From JANQTF01 sp036835375 (GTDB lineage: Bacteria > Bacteroidota > Bacteroidia > J057), in contig DAITMB010000006.1 in NCBI GenBank assembly GCA_036835375.1, positions 1 through 64,000 of the forward strand: a DNA stretch of 64,000 nucleotides. Reading direction: 5' to 3'. The translations under genes were made by a program, and so were the position numbers. Of this stretch, positions 26,704-35,858 are shown piece after piece. Numbering within the stretch: the first letter of the stretch is position 1; the number at the start of each line of letters is the position of its first letter. The notes beneath the pieces were generated by a model, which did not search any database, was not told where the DNA came from, and saw only the letters and a program-made list of their open reading frames with translations.

Positions 26704-28056
26704 ATGCCTAAAATTCTCATCATCGACGACGACGAATCCATCCGCATGGCCTTACAGGACATCCTCATGTACGAAGACTATGAGGTGGATATGGCCGCCG
26801 ACGGCCAGGAAGGCTTGGACAAAGTCCTTCAGGGAAGTTACGACGCGGTGATCTGCGACATCAAAATGCCCAAACTCAACGGCCTGGAAGTCTTGGAGCG
26901 TGCTGTCGGAGAAAAGCCCGACTCCACTTTCGTGATGATCTCCGGTCATGGAGACATCGAAACGGCGGTGGAAGCCACGAAAAAGGGAGCATACGATTTT
27001 CTACAAAAACCACCAGATCTCAATCGCTTGCTTCTCACAGTCCGAAATGCTACCGAGAAAACCGGCCTGGTGATCGAAGCCAGAAAACTCAAGCGCAAGG
27101 TTTCCAAAACACGCGAGATCATCGGAAAATCTTCGGTGATGGAAAAAGTCCAGGAGACCATTGACCGCGTGGCGCCTACTGATGCGCGCGTGCTCGTGAC
27201 TGGCTCCAATGGCACCGGGAAGGAGCTGGTGGCTCGGTGGATTCATGAAAAAAGCACCCGTGCCGATGGACCGATCGTTGAAGTGAACTGTGCAGCTATT
27301 CCCAGTGAGCTGATTGAGTCAGAATTGTTTGGGCACGAAAAGGGTTCTTTTACAGGGGCCTACAAGCAGAGAATCGGCAAGTTTGAACAAGCGCATGGTG
27401 GTACCCTTTTTCTGGACGAAATCGGTGACATGAGCCTCAGTGCCCAAGCCAAAGTGCTGCGTGCGCTTCAAGAAAGCCGTATTTCACGAATTGGCTCTGA
27501 CAAGCAAATCCAGGTAGATGTGCGCATCGTAGCAGCGACGAACAAGGATTTGATCACTGAAATCGAGAGGGGGAATTTCCGGGAAGACTTGTACCATCGA
27601 CTTTCTGTGATCCTGATTCATGTGCCGCCATTGGCGGACCGCCGAGAGGACATCCCCCTGATTACAAATTCCTTTTTGGAAGAAATCGCAGAGGAATACG
27701 GCTATCGAAACCTCAAGATGGAACCAGATGCTGTATTGGAGCTCCAGAAACTAGACTGGACAGGAAACGTGCGTGAGCTTCACAATGTGGTGGAACGCCT
27801 GGCCATTCTCGCAAATGGACCGATCACGGTTCAGAACGTGATAGATTATGCGACTCCTCCCAAGCGGCGAAAGGGACCGGGCATGTACGATCGCTTCGAT
27901 AAATTTCAGGAATTCAAGGATTATGTCGAAAAGGAATTTATCCAGCACAAACTGGAGCAAAATGGATGGAATGTATCTAAAACTGCCGAAATCATTGACA
28001 TTCAGCGGAGCCATCTGTACAACAAATTGGAGAAATACGATCTGAAGCGAGAGTAA
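26704..28056 (+). CDS. NtrC-family sigma-54-dependent response regulator
   Basis: A 450-aa three-domain protein. Receiver domain residues 1-120 with phospho-acceptor Asp52 (VICDIKMP) and acidic pocket IDDDE. AAA+ domain with Walker A GSNGTGKE, a GSFTGA loop that contacts sigma-54 (usual form GAFTGA), Walker B GGTLFLDEIGD and the DVRIVAATN and FREDLYHRL motifs. C-terminal Fis-type helix-turn-helix (NVSKTAEIIDIQRSHLYNKLEKYDL). It would activate promoters of RNA polymerase with sigma-54 after phosphorylation by a kinase not encoded beside it. An imperfect hairpin follows at 28097. The GSFTGA form is a known tolerated variant in some regulators. Confidence 0.95.
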   Translation: MPKILIIDDDESIRMALQDILMYEDYEVDMAADGQEGLDKVLQGSYDAVICDIKMPKLNGLEVLERAVGEKPDSTFVMISGHGDIETAVEATKKGAYDFLQKPPDLNRLLLTVRNATEKTGLVIEARKLKRKVSKTREIIGKSSVMEKVQETIDRVAPTDARVLVTGSNGTGKELVARWIHEKSTRADGPIVEVNCAAIPSELIESELFGHEKGSFTGAYKQRIGKFEQAHGGTLFLDEIGDMSLSAQAKVLRALQESRISRIGSDKQIQVDVRIVAATNKDLITEIERGNFREDLYHRLSVILIHVPPLADRREDIPLITNSFLEEIAEEYGYRNLKMEPDAVLELQKLDWTGNVRELHNVVERLAILANGPITVQNVIDYATPPKRRKGPGMYDRFDKFQEFKDYVEKEFIQHKLEQNGWNVSKTAEIIDIQRSHLYNKLEKYDLKRE

Positions 28057-28096
28057 TTCAGTGCGAAACGCGCTAGTAGCCTTCGCTACAAAACTG

Positions 28097-28135
28097 CGCC
28101 CATTCGAGACCGTCGTGCATGGTCTTGAATGGGCG
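28097..28135 (+). other. Long imperfect hairpin after the regulator
   Basis: CGCCCATTCGAGACC (28097-28111) pairs with GGTCTTGAATGGGCG (28121-28135), with a single G-T wobble and a 9-base loop. There is no T run, so it is either a factor-assisted terminator or a 3'-end protecting structure. Confidence 0.55.
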
Positions 28136-28227
28136 TGATGCTTATGTGAAAGCGTAGGAGAATGTATCTATGAATCGGAAGCTAGGTATGATCGGGGTTT
28201 CCTTGTCAGCATATGCCTTCGTTACCC

Positions 28228-28824
28228 CTATTGTACAACGCCGCGCAGATTCCAGTTGATATTGATTCCGTTGTTCGTTCTGATGCTCAGCTTCCGCCAT
28301 TGCCCATCGCTGCTGTCGAAGAGGTAGTCTCCATGCGTAGCGGCAGGACCGGGATCACATCCCAAGACCCGTGCGTCAGCAGGATTATCAAATCGAAATC
28401 CTATCCAAAGGTCTTGTTGAGTGTCAAGAGCAATGGGCGTGTCCAAGGTGAGTCGGTGCCAGCTTTCGGACGTCAATTCCGAGCCTATAGCATCAGAAAG
28501 CAGTAATTCCTTTGGTCCGTTGTTTTCGGTGCCTTGATAAATGCGAAGGGTTGCGGATCGGGGGAGGTCCAAGGTGTAAAAAATAACTTCAACGAGCGAT
28601 TTTCCATCAAGTCCTGCCAAATCAGCTGGTGTAAACCGCACCGATCCTTCATATACCCCCGAGGGAAATTGCGGCGCGTCGACGTTGGAGCCATCGTGAC
28701 TCAGCTGCACCAATGGGGCTTCCACCTGTGGTTCTGGCAGGGGTGGATCTTGGTCGCAAGCGGTGAAAGACGTCAGGACGAAAAGGCCAGCGGCCAAATG
28801 GCGAAAAAATAGGGACAAGTTCAT
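28228..28824 (-). CDS. Lipoprotein with a beta-sandwich domain (198 aa)
   Basis: Lipoprotein signal ending in TSFTAC (Cys at about residue 23), then an acidic Pro-rich spacer and a single beta-sandwich domain. The pattern TPIALDTQQDLWIGFRFDNP with a nearby CDPGPAATHGDYLF resembles repeat domains found in many secreted Bacteroidota proteins, including gingipain-like adhesin modules, but I cannot name a family. It is probably surface- or periplasm-facing. Encoded opposite to the regulator, with the anti-sigma gene next on the same strand (108 bases upstream of its start). Confidence 0.72.
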   Translation of the reverse strand: MNLSLFFRHLAAGLFVLTSFTACDQDPPLPEPQVEAPLVQLSHDGSNVDAPQFPSGVYEGSVRFTPADLAGLDGKSLVEVIFYTLDLPRSATLRIYQGTENNGPKELLLSDAIGSELTSESWHRLTLDTPIALDTQQDLWIGFRFDNPADARVLGCDPGPAATHGDYLFDSSDGQWRKLSIRTNNGININWNLRGVVQ

Positions 28825-28932
28825 GGTGTTAATTTTGTACGAAGGTCACCGCTTTTGTCTGCGAAAACAAGCACCTCCAAACACGCAGGATCAAAGATCG
28901 CTCACGGAAAAACAATCTCCCAAGACCGTTTT

Positions 28933-29463
28933 CTATAGCCCCTCGATCAACTCCTCCATCAACGCTACATGGATCGCTTGGTGGATGCGAAGTTCTTGCA
29001 GGAGGGAATCCTGGTTGATTTCAAAAGAATGTGCCTTCCGAATCTCCTGGAGCCGTTGATTGACTTCAGTCAATCTTGGGAGCAGGCGTTGATACAACGG
29101 CATACGTTCCAAGTCTTGATCTACTTGGGCCACGAGCGCCTCAAGTTGCACTCGATATGCTTGCTCTGCCTCGTGCCATTCTGGTCCAGCATCCTGTATT
29201 TGATGAATCGCCGGAAGCAGAGAGGACATGGGTTGAGTGGACTGAGGTGCCACCCGGAACCAGATCCATGCACCTGCAATGATCATCAATACGGCAGCTG
29301 CCACACGAAAAATCTGATTCCATTGCCAATTTACGGATCGGACTTTCCCCTTTGGAGCGGATTCAAGATCTTGTGCGATCTTGGCCCATAGTTCTGGGGA
29401 AGGAACTTTGTGATCGAGCTCCTCGCGATGATCACGGATATATGTTTCGATGTGATTCCACAT
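28933..29463 (-). CDS. Probable membrane-bound anti-sigma factor partner
   Basis: A 176-aa protein with a cytoplasmic N-terminal part (HIETYIRDHREELDHKVPSPELWAKI), one membrane span (VAAAVLMIIAGAWIWF) and a helical periplasmic tail. The N-terminal sequence with P.pElW.kI is a pattern seen in short anti-sigma regulators encoded after ECF sigma genes in Bacteroidota. It begins 100 bases downstream of the sigma gene stop on the same strand. It likely binds the sigma factor until an envelope signal releases it; this is inference from position and topology. Confidence 0.65.
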   Translation of the reverse strand: MWNHIETYIRDHREELDHKVPSPELWAKIAQDLESAPKGKVRSVNWQWNQIFRVAAAVLMIIAGAWIWFRVAPQSTQPMSSLLPAIHQIQDAGPEWHEAEQAYRVQLEALVAQVDQDLERMPLYQRLLPRLTEVNQRLQEIRKAHSFEINQDSLLQELRIHQAIHVALMEELIEGL

Positions 29464-29563
29464 ACTGAGTCTTAGATTGGTAGCTGGAGAAAAACTCCAG
29501 GGTTGACTGAAAAGTGGCCTGAAAATAATTGCGATGTGAGACGAGGGTCAGTGTGTTGTGTTC

Positions 29564-30163
29564 TTACAAATAGGGCCGAAGCCGCTCTTGCAAAAGCTTT
29601 TTGGCGCGATGAAACTGAGATTTGGAGGTCGAAACACTCACCCCAAGAATGTCTGCAATCTCTTGATGATCGTACCCTTCTAATTGATACAGAGAGAAAA
29701 TCACTCGACAACCGTCGGGAAGACTTTCAATCGCCTGCACAATGAGGGCGGAATCGATCGCTGGCGGCTCAGCATCTATCACAGGGGGCGGCTCGGCGAT
29801 TTGGGCTTCGACATGCTCTAGTGGCTCAAACTCAAACTTCTGGCGTTGAAGCATCGAGACGCACTTGTTGATGACGATCCGCTTGAGCCAGGCTCCGAAA
29901 GTGGAGCGGCCTTCAAACGTATGGAGCTTTCGAAAAGCACTTACAAAAGCCTCTTGTAAAGCGTCCTCCGCAGCAGCATCGTCACCCAGCATACGGGCAC
30001 AGATATTAAACATCGCTCGTGAGTAGAGCTGATAAATTCTAGACTGGGCAGCACTGTCTCCATTTTTGCAGGCTTCTACCAAGTCGAGGTGAAGGGGGAT
30101 TGTTGTGGTGTTCAAGGCAGTTCCCTCATACATTTGGCCCAGTGACTCAGAATTGTCGGTCAT
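29564..30163 (-). CDS. ECF-type RNA polymerase sigma factor
   Basis: A 199-aa sigma-70 family ECF factor: region 2 around RIYQLYSRAMFNICARMLGD and DALQEAFVSAFRKLHTFEGRSTFGAWLKRIVINKC, a Pro/Glu-rich linker, and region 4 (CRVIFSLYQLEGYDHQEIADILGVSVSTSKSQFHRAKKLL). It would direct RNA polymerase to envelope-stress or surface-related promoters. The probable anti-sigma gene follows on the same strand, which is the usual pairing. No autoregulatory promoter was identified by eye. Confidence 0.93.
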   Translation of the reverse strand: MTDNSESLGQMYEGTALNTTTIPLHLDLVEACKNGDSAAQSRIYQLYSRAMFNICARMLGDDAAAEDALQEAFVSAFRKLHTFEGRSTFGAWLKRIVINKCVSMLQRQKFEFEPLEHVEAQIAEPPPVIDAEPPAIDSALIVQAIESLPDGCRVIFSLYQLEGYDHQEIADILGVSVSTSKSQFHRAKKLLQERLRPYL

Positions 30164-30212
30164 GGTTGGAGCTGATTGTGAAAATTAATGCAGAATTCCA
30201 TATTTTTATGAT

Positions 30213-30665
30213 ATGGACATTTACTTTTTACTCGCTTCCCTCACGCTTAGCCTTTATCTGGTTGGTGTTCACTGGACGTTCCAACTCGTTCACTTCCCGC
30301 TTTACTCTCAAGTGGGACTCAACGAATTTCAGGACTATCAATCGCTCCACCAACGAAAAATCCTTTGGTCAGTTCGCATTCCACGCGGCTTGGCCCTGGT
30401 CTTGGCTGGCATCCTGATCCTGCTAGAGCCTTGGGACATGAAGACCTGGGAACTTTGGGTGCATTTTGGTTGTCTGCTCGCGGCTACGGTCATCTCTTTT
30501 CAGTTTATTCGCCCCCTTCAAGGAATGCTCGCCCAGCAAGGATATTCTACGAAGGTGATTTATACCATGACCAAGCTTCACTGGGCTCGCACCATTCTCT
30601 CCACTGTTGCTGCGCTGGTCTTGCTGTTCGCGCTCTGCCGAATTCTCCTGGAGGCCCTTGAGTGA
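30213..30665 (+). CDS. Four-span integral membrane protein (150 aa)
   Basis: Four hydrophobic segments (about residues 3-23, 57-75, 82-100 and 127-148) with conserved-looking charged connections (HQRKILWSVRIPRG, YTMTKLHWARTI). The His/Trp/Arg pattern in the loops suggests a defined family of small membrane proteins, but I do not recognise it. Divergent from the sigma factor gene with a 49-base gap, so the two could share a control region. Confidence 0.7.
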   Translation: MDIYFLLASLTLSLYLVGVHWTFQLVHFPLYSQVGLNEFQDYQSLHQRKILWSVRIPRGLALVLAGILILLEPWDMKTWELWVHFGCLLAATVISFQFIRPLQGMLAQQGYSTKVIYTMTKLHWARTILSTVAALVLLFALCRILLEALE

Positions 30666-31092
30666 CCAACTATGCTTTCGGCGTTTACGTATGATGCATT
30701 ACGCTAACAATAGGCCTAAAATGTTCCAAAAACCTGCCTAGTATTTTTCTGCGACGTGCATGATTGGTTCTTATTCGAGAACTCCTGTCAAATAAAATTC
30801 AGCACGTTTCGTGAAAGATTCCAACATTTTCCTTAACTATCTTCTTATTCGAGCAATATTTACCCATTTTGTCTGATAATTTGCTGGTCTGATTGTCGTA
30901 ACATGACATCTCGTTGAACAAATCAGGTTGATGAACTTGGTGCTAAGATGTCTTTGAAATTTATTCGCTGCGGTAGTACTTGCCATGTGCACGGAACTTT
31001 TGTAGCGCAACTTCAGTTTATTAGTCCGGCAAACCGACAGAGGTAATCTCCGAAAAAAAATCAAAGGTGTGACTCGAATACCTTCCACCATT
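30666..31092. other. AT-rich intergenic region, 427 bases
   Basis: No convincing ORF, hairpin or repeat. A 90-aa ORF on the minus strand (30837-31109) has no family features and overlaps the next start. The region presumably holds the promoter of the tail-specific protease gene, but no exact TAnnTTTG box was seen. Confidence 0.4.
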
Positions 31093-33156
31093 ATGAAAGT
31101 GAACCACATGCGGATGAGAATTCTCCTGGCGTCAGCCGTTATCGCGGTATTCGTCCTTTTTAGCTCCTACACTTGGTATCCGGGTTCTGCAAAAGGGCAA
31201 TCAGATTCCCTGCTTCGGCTCATTGTGCAGCACGTCAATGACTATCATTATCAGCCGTTGACCATTGATGATGCCTTTTCAGAGGAATTATTTGATCAGT
31301 ATCTTGAGACACTTGATTATTACAAGCGTTTTCTCACCAAGGAAGATCTTGATCAACTCGCCCCATTTCGGACCAAACTCGACGATGAAATAGAGGAGGG
31401 CAGCACGGAAATGTTTGATCTTTCGGTGAAAATTTTCCATGCGCGAGTAGATGAAGTGGAAGGATATGTGGCTGAAATTCTCGACCAACCTTTCGATTTT
31501 AGCATCCAGGAGACCTATATCAGCGATCCAGAGCATGAAGCTTATGCAGTGGATGAGGATGCGCTTCGCGATCGTTGGCGCATCTTGCTCAAGTACCAAA
31601 CACTCTCCAGATACAGCGACATGATATCGCGCCAGGAGAAAGCCGATAAAGAGGCGGAGGGCTACGAAGAAAAGAGTCCGGAAGAGATGGAAAAAGCAGC
31701 GCGCGAGCTAGTTCTCAAAAGCCAAGAGTCCTATTTCAAGCGAATTCGCAAAGTAAATGTAGAAGATCGTCGCACAGAATACATCAATGCTGCACTCAGC
31801 ATTTATGACCCACATACTGGTTATTTTCCACCAAAAAACCGCACAGAGTTCAACATCGAAATGTCCGGAAAGCTGGAGGGAATCGGTGCACGACTTTCTC
31901 CTGAAGATGGAAATATCAAAGTGGTGTACATTGTGCCCGGATCTGCGTCTGCAAAGCAAGGTGAGCTCGCAGTCAACGACCTGATCATCAAGGTAGCACA
32001 AGAGGAAGATGAGGTACCAGTAGAAGTGGTGGGCATGGACCTTGATGACGCGATCCAATTGATTCGCGGACCCAAAGGATCTCTGGTGCGCCTCACAGTG
32101 AAAAAGATTGATGGCAGAATTATCGAGATTCCCATTGTGCGAGATGTCGTGGAAATCGAAGAATCATTCGCAAAGTCGGCTATTTTGGAAAAAGGAGATG
32201 GATTGCGCATTGGGTATATTGACCTGCCATCCTTCTACTTTGATTTTGAAGACAGAAATGGCCGCCGGTGCGCTACCGACATTAAGGAAGAGATTGAAAA
32301 GCTTAAAACAGAAGGAGTAGATGGTATCGTCATCGACCTGCGCGATAATCTTGGGGGTTCGCTGAGCGACGTAGTGGAGATGTCCGGCTACTTTATCGAT
32401 CGTGGTCCCATGGTGCAAGTCCGCTCCAAGGAAGGGCGTCCGCAGATTCTCTCTGACAACAATCCATCGATTCTCTACGACGGTCCACTGGTGATCATGA
32501 TCAATTCCTTCAGTGCGTCGGCTTCCGAAATCATGGCTGCTGCCCTTCAGGATTATGATCGCGCCATCGTGGTCGGCACAACTTCTTATGGCAAGGGGAC
32601 GGTGCAGCGCTTCGTGGGCGATGTAAAAATGACTATTCAAAAATTCTATCGCATCAATGGTGGAGCTACGCAGCAAAGAGGTGTGGTGCCCGATATTATT
32701 CTGCCTGACCAGTACAGCAAACTAGAAATCGGCGAAAGAGAGCAGGCTCACTCCATGGATTGGGATGAAATTCCTGCTATCTCCTACAAAAAGTGGCAAG
32801 GCATGCCTGATCGCCAGATGCTTCTCCAAGCGAGCGAAACCCGAAGGGCCAGCTCTTCCCAGTGGCAGGCGATCGAAGAAAATGCAGCCCGCCTGAAAGC
32901 AAGGCAGGATCAAAAATCTTACCCACTGGACTTGGTTAGCTATCAGGAAGAACAGAAAGTGCTCGAAGAAGAATCCAAGTTATTTCGGGACATGTTCAAA
33001 GAAATAGAGGGTGTCACGGCTTCTTCTCCTCGACAGGATGCATCGTTTATCGGAGCGGACAGCGTGAGGACTGATCGCTATGAGCGTTGGTACAAGGATC
33101 TGCAAAAAGATCCCTACGTGTATGAAGTGATGAACATCCTCGGCGACATGAAGTAA
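31093..33156 (+). CDS. Tail-specific (C-terminal processing) protease, peptidase S41A
   Basis: About 687 aa. N-terminal membrane anchor or signal (ILLASAVIAVFVLFSSY), a helical N-terminal domain of Tsp type (ELFDQYLETLDYYKRFLTKEDL), a PDZ domain (GKLEGIGARLSPEDGNIKVVYIVPGSASAKQGEL), and the S41 catalytic domain. The Ser/Lys dyad is in FSASASEI (about Ser476) and SYGKGTVQ (about Lys501), 25 residues apart as in Tsp/Prc. A C-terminal DUF3340-like helical region follows (WDEIPAISYKKWQ). It degrades or processes periplasmic proteins from their C-termini. ATG 31093 chosen, though 31108 or 31114 would leave a better signal peptide. A terminator follows. Confidence 0.93.
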   Translation: MKVNHMRMRILLASAVIAVFVLFSSYTWYPGSAKGQSDSLLRLIVQHVNDYHYQPLTIDDAFSEELFDQYLETLDYYKRFLTKEDLDQLAPFRTKLDDEIEEGSTEMFDLSVKIFHARVDEVEGYVAEILDQPFDFSIQETYISDPEHEAYAVDEDALRDRWRILLKYQTLSRYSDMISRQEKADKEAEGYEEKSPEEMEKAARELVLKSQESYFKRIRKVNVEDRRTEYINAALSIYDPHTGYFPPKNRTEFNIEMSGKLEGIGARLSPEDGNIKVVYIVPGSASAKQGELAVNDLIIKVAQEEDEVPVEVVGMDLDDAIQLIRGPKGSLVRLTVKKIDGRIIEIPIVRDVVEIEESFAKSAILEKGDGLRIGYIDLPSFYFDFEDRNGRRCATDIKEEIEKLKTEGVDGIVIDLRDNLGGSLSDVVEMSGYFIDRGPMVQVRSKEGRPQILSDNNPSILYDGPLVIMINSFSASASEIMAAALQDYDRAIVVGTTSYGKGTVQRFVGDVKMTIQKFYRINGGATQQRGVVPDIILPDQYSKLEIGEREQAHSMDWDEIPAISYKKWQGMPDRQMLLQASETRRASSSQWQAIEENAARLKARQDQKSYPLDLVSYQEEQKVLEEESKLFRDMFKEIEGVTASSPRQDASFIGADSVRTDRYERWYKDLQKDPYVYEVMNILGDMK

Positions 33157-33221
33157 TCTGAGATCACCTCGGCATCAAAGCGAGTGTTTTTGTCCAGTCC
33201 ATTTGATCGCCATGTAACCTC

Positions 33222-33254
33222 AAAAAAGTCCTCTCATGACCAGAGGACTTTTTT
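33222..33254 (+). terminator. Rho-independent terminator after the tail-specific protease
   Basis: AAAAAAGTCCTCT (33222-33234) pairs perfectly with AGAGGACTTTTTT (33242-33254) around a 7-base loop; the T run is part of the stem and works in both directions. Confidence 0.9.
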
Positions 33255-33396
33255 GCTTTGTGCCTTCCCATCTCTGATTCTGTCATCCATGTAGAAAATC
33301 TTGACATCTTTGAAAAATCATCCCGATATTCTGGTAAAGAAGTATTTAAGAAACCCTTCCCGCTCGACCTCTGCCATTCCTTACGCCCTTTATCAC

Positions 33397-35691
33397 ATGC
33401 CAGCTCGCTCATTTGTCTGGACTTTATTCCTCCTGACGCTCACCAACATCTGCCAGATGGCTTGCCAACCATCTCAAACTCAGGCTCGTGCAGTGGAAAA
33501 CAATTCTCCTCATCCAAGCAAAGATTCACTCATGGCTACCCTGCGAATCCTGCGAAAGATGACCATCGTTTATCCACACGGAAACGAGGCCATGCGTGCC
33601 TGGGCAGAAGAGCAATCCAGTAGCAATCGCTACCTGGAAATCAGCGTCTTAGACGATCTTCAATTATCTGATTCAACGCTAATTGACTCTCTGTATCAAA
33701 CTCCATTGTTTTTGATTGGAAGGATGGATCAACATGTGCTTCTGCAAGCGTGGAAAGACTACCTTCCTCTTCAGGCAACACCAACAGGCCTGAGATTTCA
33801 GGACAAAGACTACCAAAAGCTTCAACACAGCCTCCTCCTGTCGTGGTATCCCAACCCAGAAAATCCCTCGATGCCCATCGCTATCCTCACGTCCAACAGC
33901 GACGCCGCGCTGATGGACGCCCTCACACAGCAAAGTGCACGAGGCAGAATGGGACTTCCGTGGTCAGGATGGGACTATCAGGTATTTGATGGCGCTCAGC
34001 GCGTATTGCTTGGCAACTACACCGAAAAATGGCAACCCGATCCGGCTGCACGCTGGGAGTTTTCGCATGACACAAAAGCTGCCTGGGAAGATCCGCTGCT
34101 GAGTATCTATGCTGAAGCCCAACCTGACCCTCAATTTGTAAACGAATTGGTCGATTCGCTCCACGCGCGGCGTCTCCGTTGGGAATCCTGGCTGGAAAAG
34201 CCCACCTCTGACATCCACATCCACTATCATCTCTACGATCATCCCGAACAGATGGGATTGAAAGTAAATGAAATGGAAACCGGATTTAGAAAAGGCTCAA
34301 CGATCCACCGTTTGGTCCATCCCGCATTTTTGAAACAGGATCCAGGGCTGGAATGGGAAATTTGGCAAGAGGAAAGTCTGGGAAAGGCTTCGAGAGAAAT
34401 TTTCAAAGATGGGCTCCGTGTCGTCATGAATCCCTCTTTTCAGCGAGTTGGCTACCAAAGTCTGGCGGCCTCCCTGCTACGGGCTGAAGGAAAAGTGCTC
34501 CCTCGCACCATGCTCGATCCAGTTGCTTATCAACAAGAATCTATGCTGGTACGGGATCTCTACGCAGGCGTATGGGTGGCATTTCTGCTTGAGTTTTGGG
34601 GCAAGGAAGCTTTTGTCGCCCAATACAAATCCCTTACTGCAACAACTGAGGATGAAGCGCTTGCGACTGCCTGGGAACAATATCAAGATGCCCTAATGAC
34701 CACAGCGAAGCCGGGAGAGATCCGACAAGCAGAGATTTCCTATCATCGCGGCATGACCTTCGCTCATGAAGGCTACCAGGTGTACAACGGGTATGGGTCG
34801 CGGCAGGCAGAACAATCGTTGGCACATCTTGCCGAATTGGGCTGCAACGCGATCTCGATTGTGCCCTACACTGGAACAGGCAATCCGCAAAGCATTGAGC
34901 CATTGCGCTGGTCGCGGGGAGCAGGATCAGAAAATGACGCCAGTGTGATTCTCTCCCATCATGCCACCCAAGCGCTGGGGATGAAGACCATGCTCAAGCC
35001 CCAAGTGTGGGTCCGCGGGGGTTGGCCCGGTGATGTGAACATGGCTAATGAAGCCGAATGGGAAGTGTGGTTTGACCAATATCATCGCTGGATCAGGCAC
35101 TATGCCCTATTGGCAGAAATTCATAACATGGATATTCTGTGTCTAGGTACTGAATTTCGTTATGCTACCTTGAAGCACCCAGAACGCTGGCGGGATCTTG
35201 TTCACAAAATTAGACACATCTACCGCGGCACCATTACTTACGCCGCGAATTGGGGCGAGGAGATAGAAAATCTTGGATTTGCGGACGCACTAGATTTTGT
35301 AGGTGTCAACTTTTACTACCCTCTCAGCAGCCTGGACCTCCCCACCGACGAAGAAATGACATCGACCATGGAGAAGCATCTGCGCGATCTCGACGCGCAA
35401 TCGGCTAAGTGGGGTAAGCCTTACGTGCTCACCGAGATTGGATTTCGCAATATCATCGCTCCTTGGAAAACGCCCCACGCAGCTGCTCAGAATTCCGGCG
35501 TCTCAGAAAAGGACCAAGCCCGCTGCTACCAAATCGTCTTAGAAAGCCTTCAAAATCATCCACAGTGCCGTGGGCTTTATTGGTGGAAATGGCCAAGCGA
35601 CCTCAGTTATCCGCGCAGAAACCTCACTTGTTTTACTCCATTCCAGCGGCAGGCAGAGGAGATTTTGCGCTCGTACTATCAAAGTTGGTGA
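33397..35691 (+). CDS. Large lipoprotein: degenerate gluzincin-like region plus GH113-like TIM barrel
   Basis: About 764 aa. Signal MPARSFVWTLFLLTLTNICQMAC, with a lipoprotein-type Cys near residue 23. Residues about 30-430 are unfamiliar; the stretch YQSLAASLLRAEGKVLP and ESMLVRDLYAGVWVAFLLEFWGKEAF looks like the rear half of a gluzincin (M1-like) peptidase fold, but there is no HEXXH. From about residue 440 (AEISYHRGMTFAHEGY) a (beta/alpha)8 barrel of the GH113/GTA-like type begins, with both expected catalytic glutamates visible in LCLGTEFRYA (about Glu586) and YVLTEIGFRN (about Glu680). GH113 enzymes include beta-mannanases. Likely anchored to the outer or inner membrane. Substrate unknown. 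ATG 33397 begins the signal; the longer frame from 33301 was rejected. Confidence 0.75.
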   Translation: MPARSFVWTLFLLTLTNICQMACQPSQTQARAVENNSPHPSKDSLMATLRILRKMTIVYPHGNEAMRAWAEEQSSSNRYLEISVLDDLQLSDSTLIDSLYQTPLFLIGRMDQHVLLQAWKDYLPLQATPTGLRFQDKDYQKLQHSLLLSWYPNPENPSMPIAILTSNSDAALMDALTQQSARGRMGLPWSGWDYQVFDGAQRVLLGNYTEKWQPDPAARWEFSHDTKAAWEDPLLSIYAEAQPDPQFVNELVDSLHARRLRWESWLEKPTSDIHIHYHLYDHPEQMGLKVNEMETGFRKGSTIHRLVHPAFLKQDPGLEWEIWQEESLGKASREIFKDGLRVVMNPSFQRVGYQSLAASLLRAEGKVLPRTMLDPVAYQQESMLVRDLYAGVWVAFLLEFWGKEAFVAQYKSLTATTEDEALATAWEQYQDALMTTAKPGEIRQAEISYHRGMTFAHEGYQVYNGYGSRQAEQSLAHLAELGCNAISIVPYTGTGNPQSIEPLRWSRGAGSENDASVILSHHATQALGMKTMLKPQVWVRGGWPGDVNMANEAEWEVWFDQYHRWIRHYALLAEIHNMDILCLGTEFRYATLKHPERWRDLVHKIRHIYRGTITYAANWGEEIENLGFADALDFVGVNFYYPLSSLDLPTDEEMTSTMEKHLRDLDAQSAKWGKPYVLTEIGFRNIIAPWKTPHAAAQNSGVSEKDQARCYQIVLESLQNHPQCRGLYWWKWPSDLSYPRRNLTCFTPFQRQAEEILRSYYQSW

Positions 35692-35858
35692 GGCGGGCTT
35701 CGCACTTTCGCAAAAATTACAGATATTAGATTATCAAAAGTCGAAAACACTGTATATCCTGCAAATTTTGAATAAATTGCGAGTAATTGTATCTACCCAT
35801 ACATTTTCTTGAGGTGTATTTGCCACACCATCCTTGATACGAATCACCGTTCTCCGTC

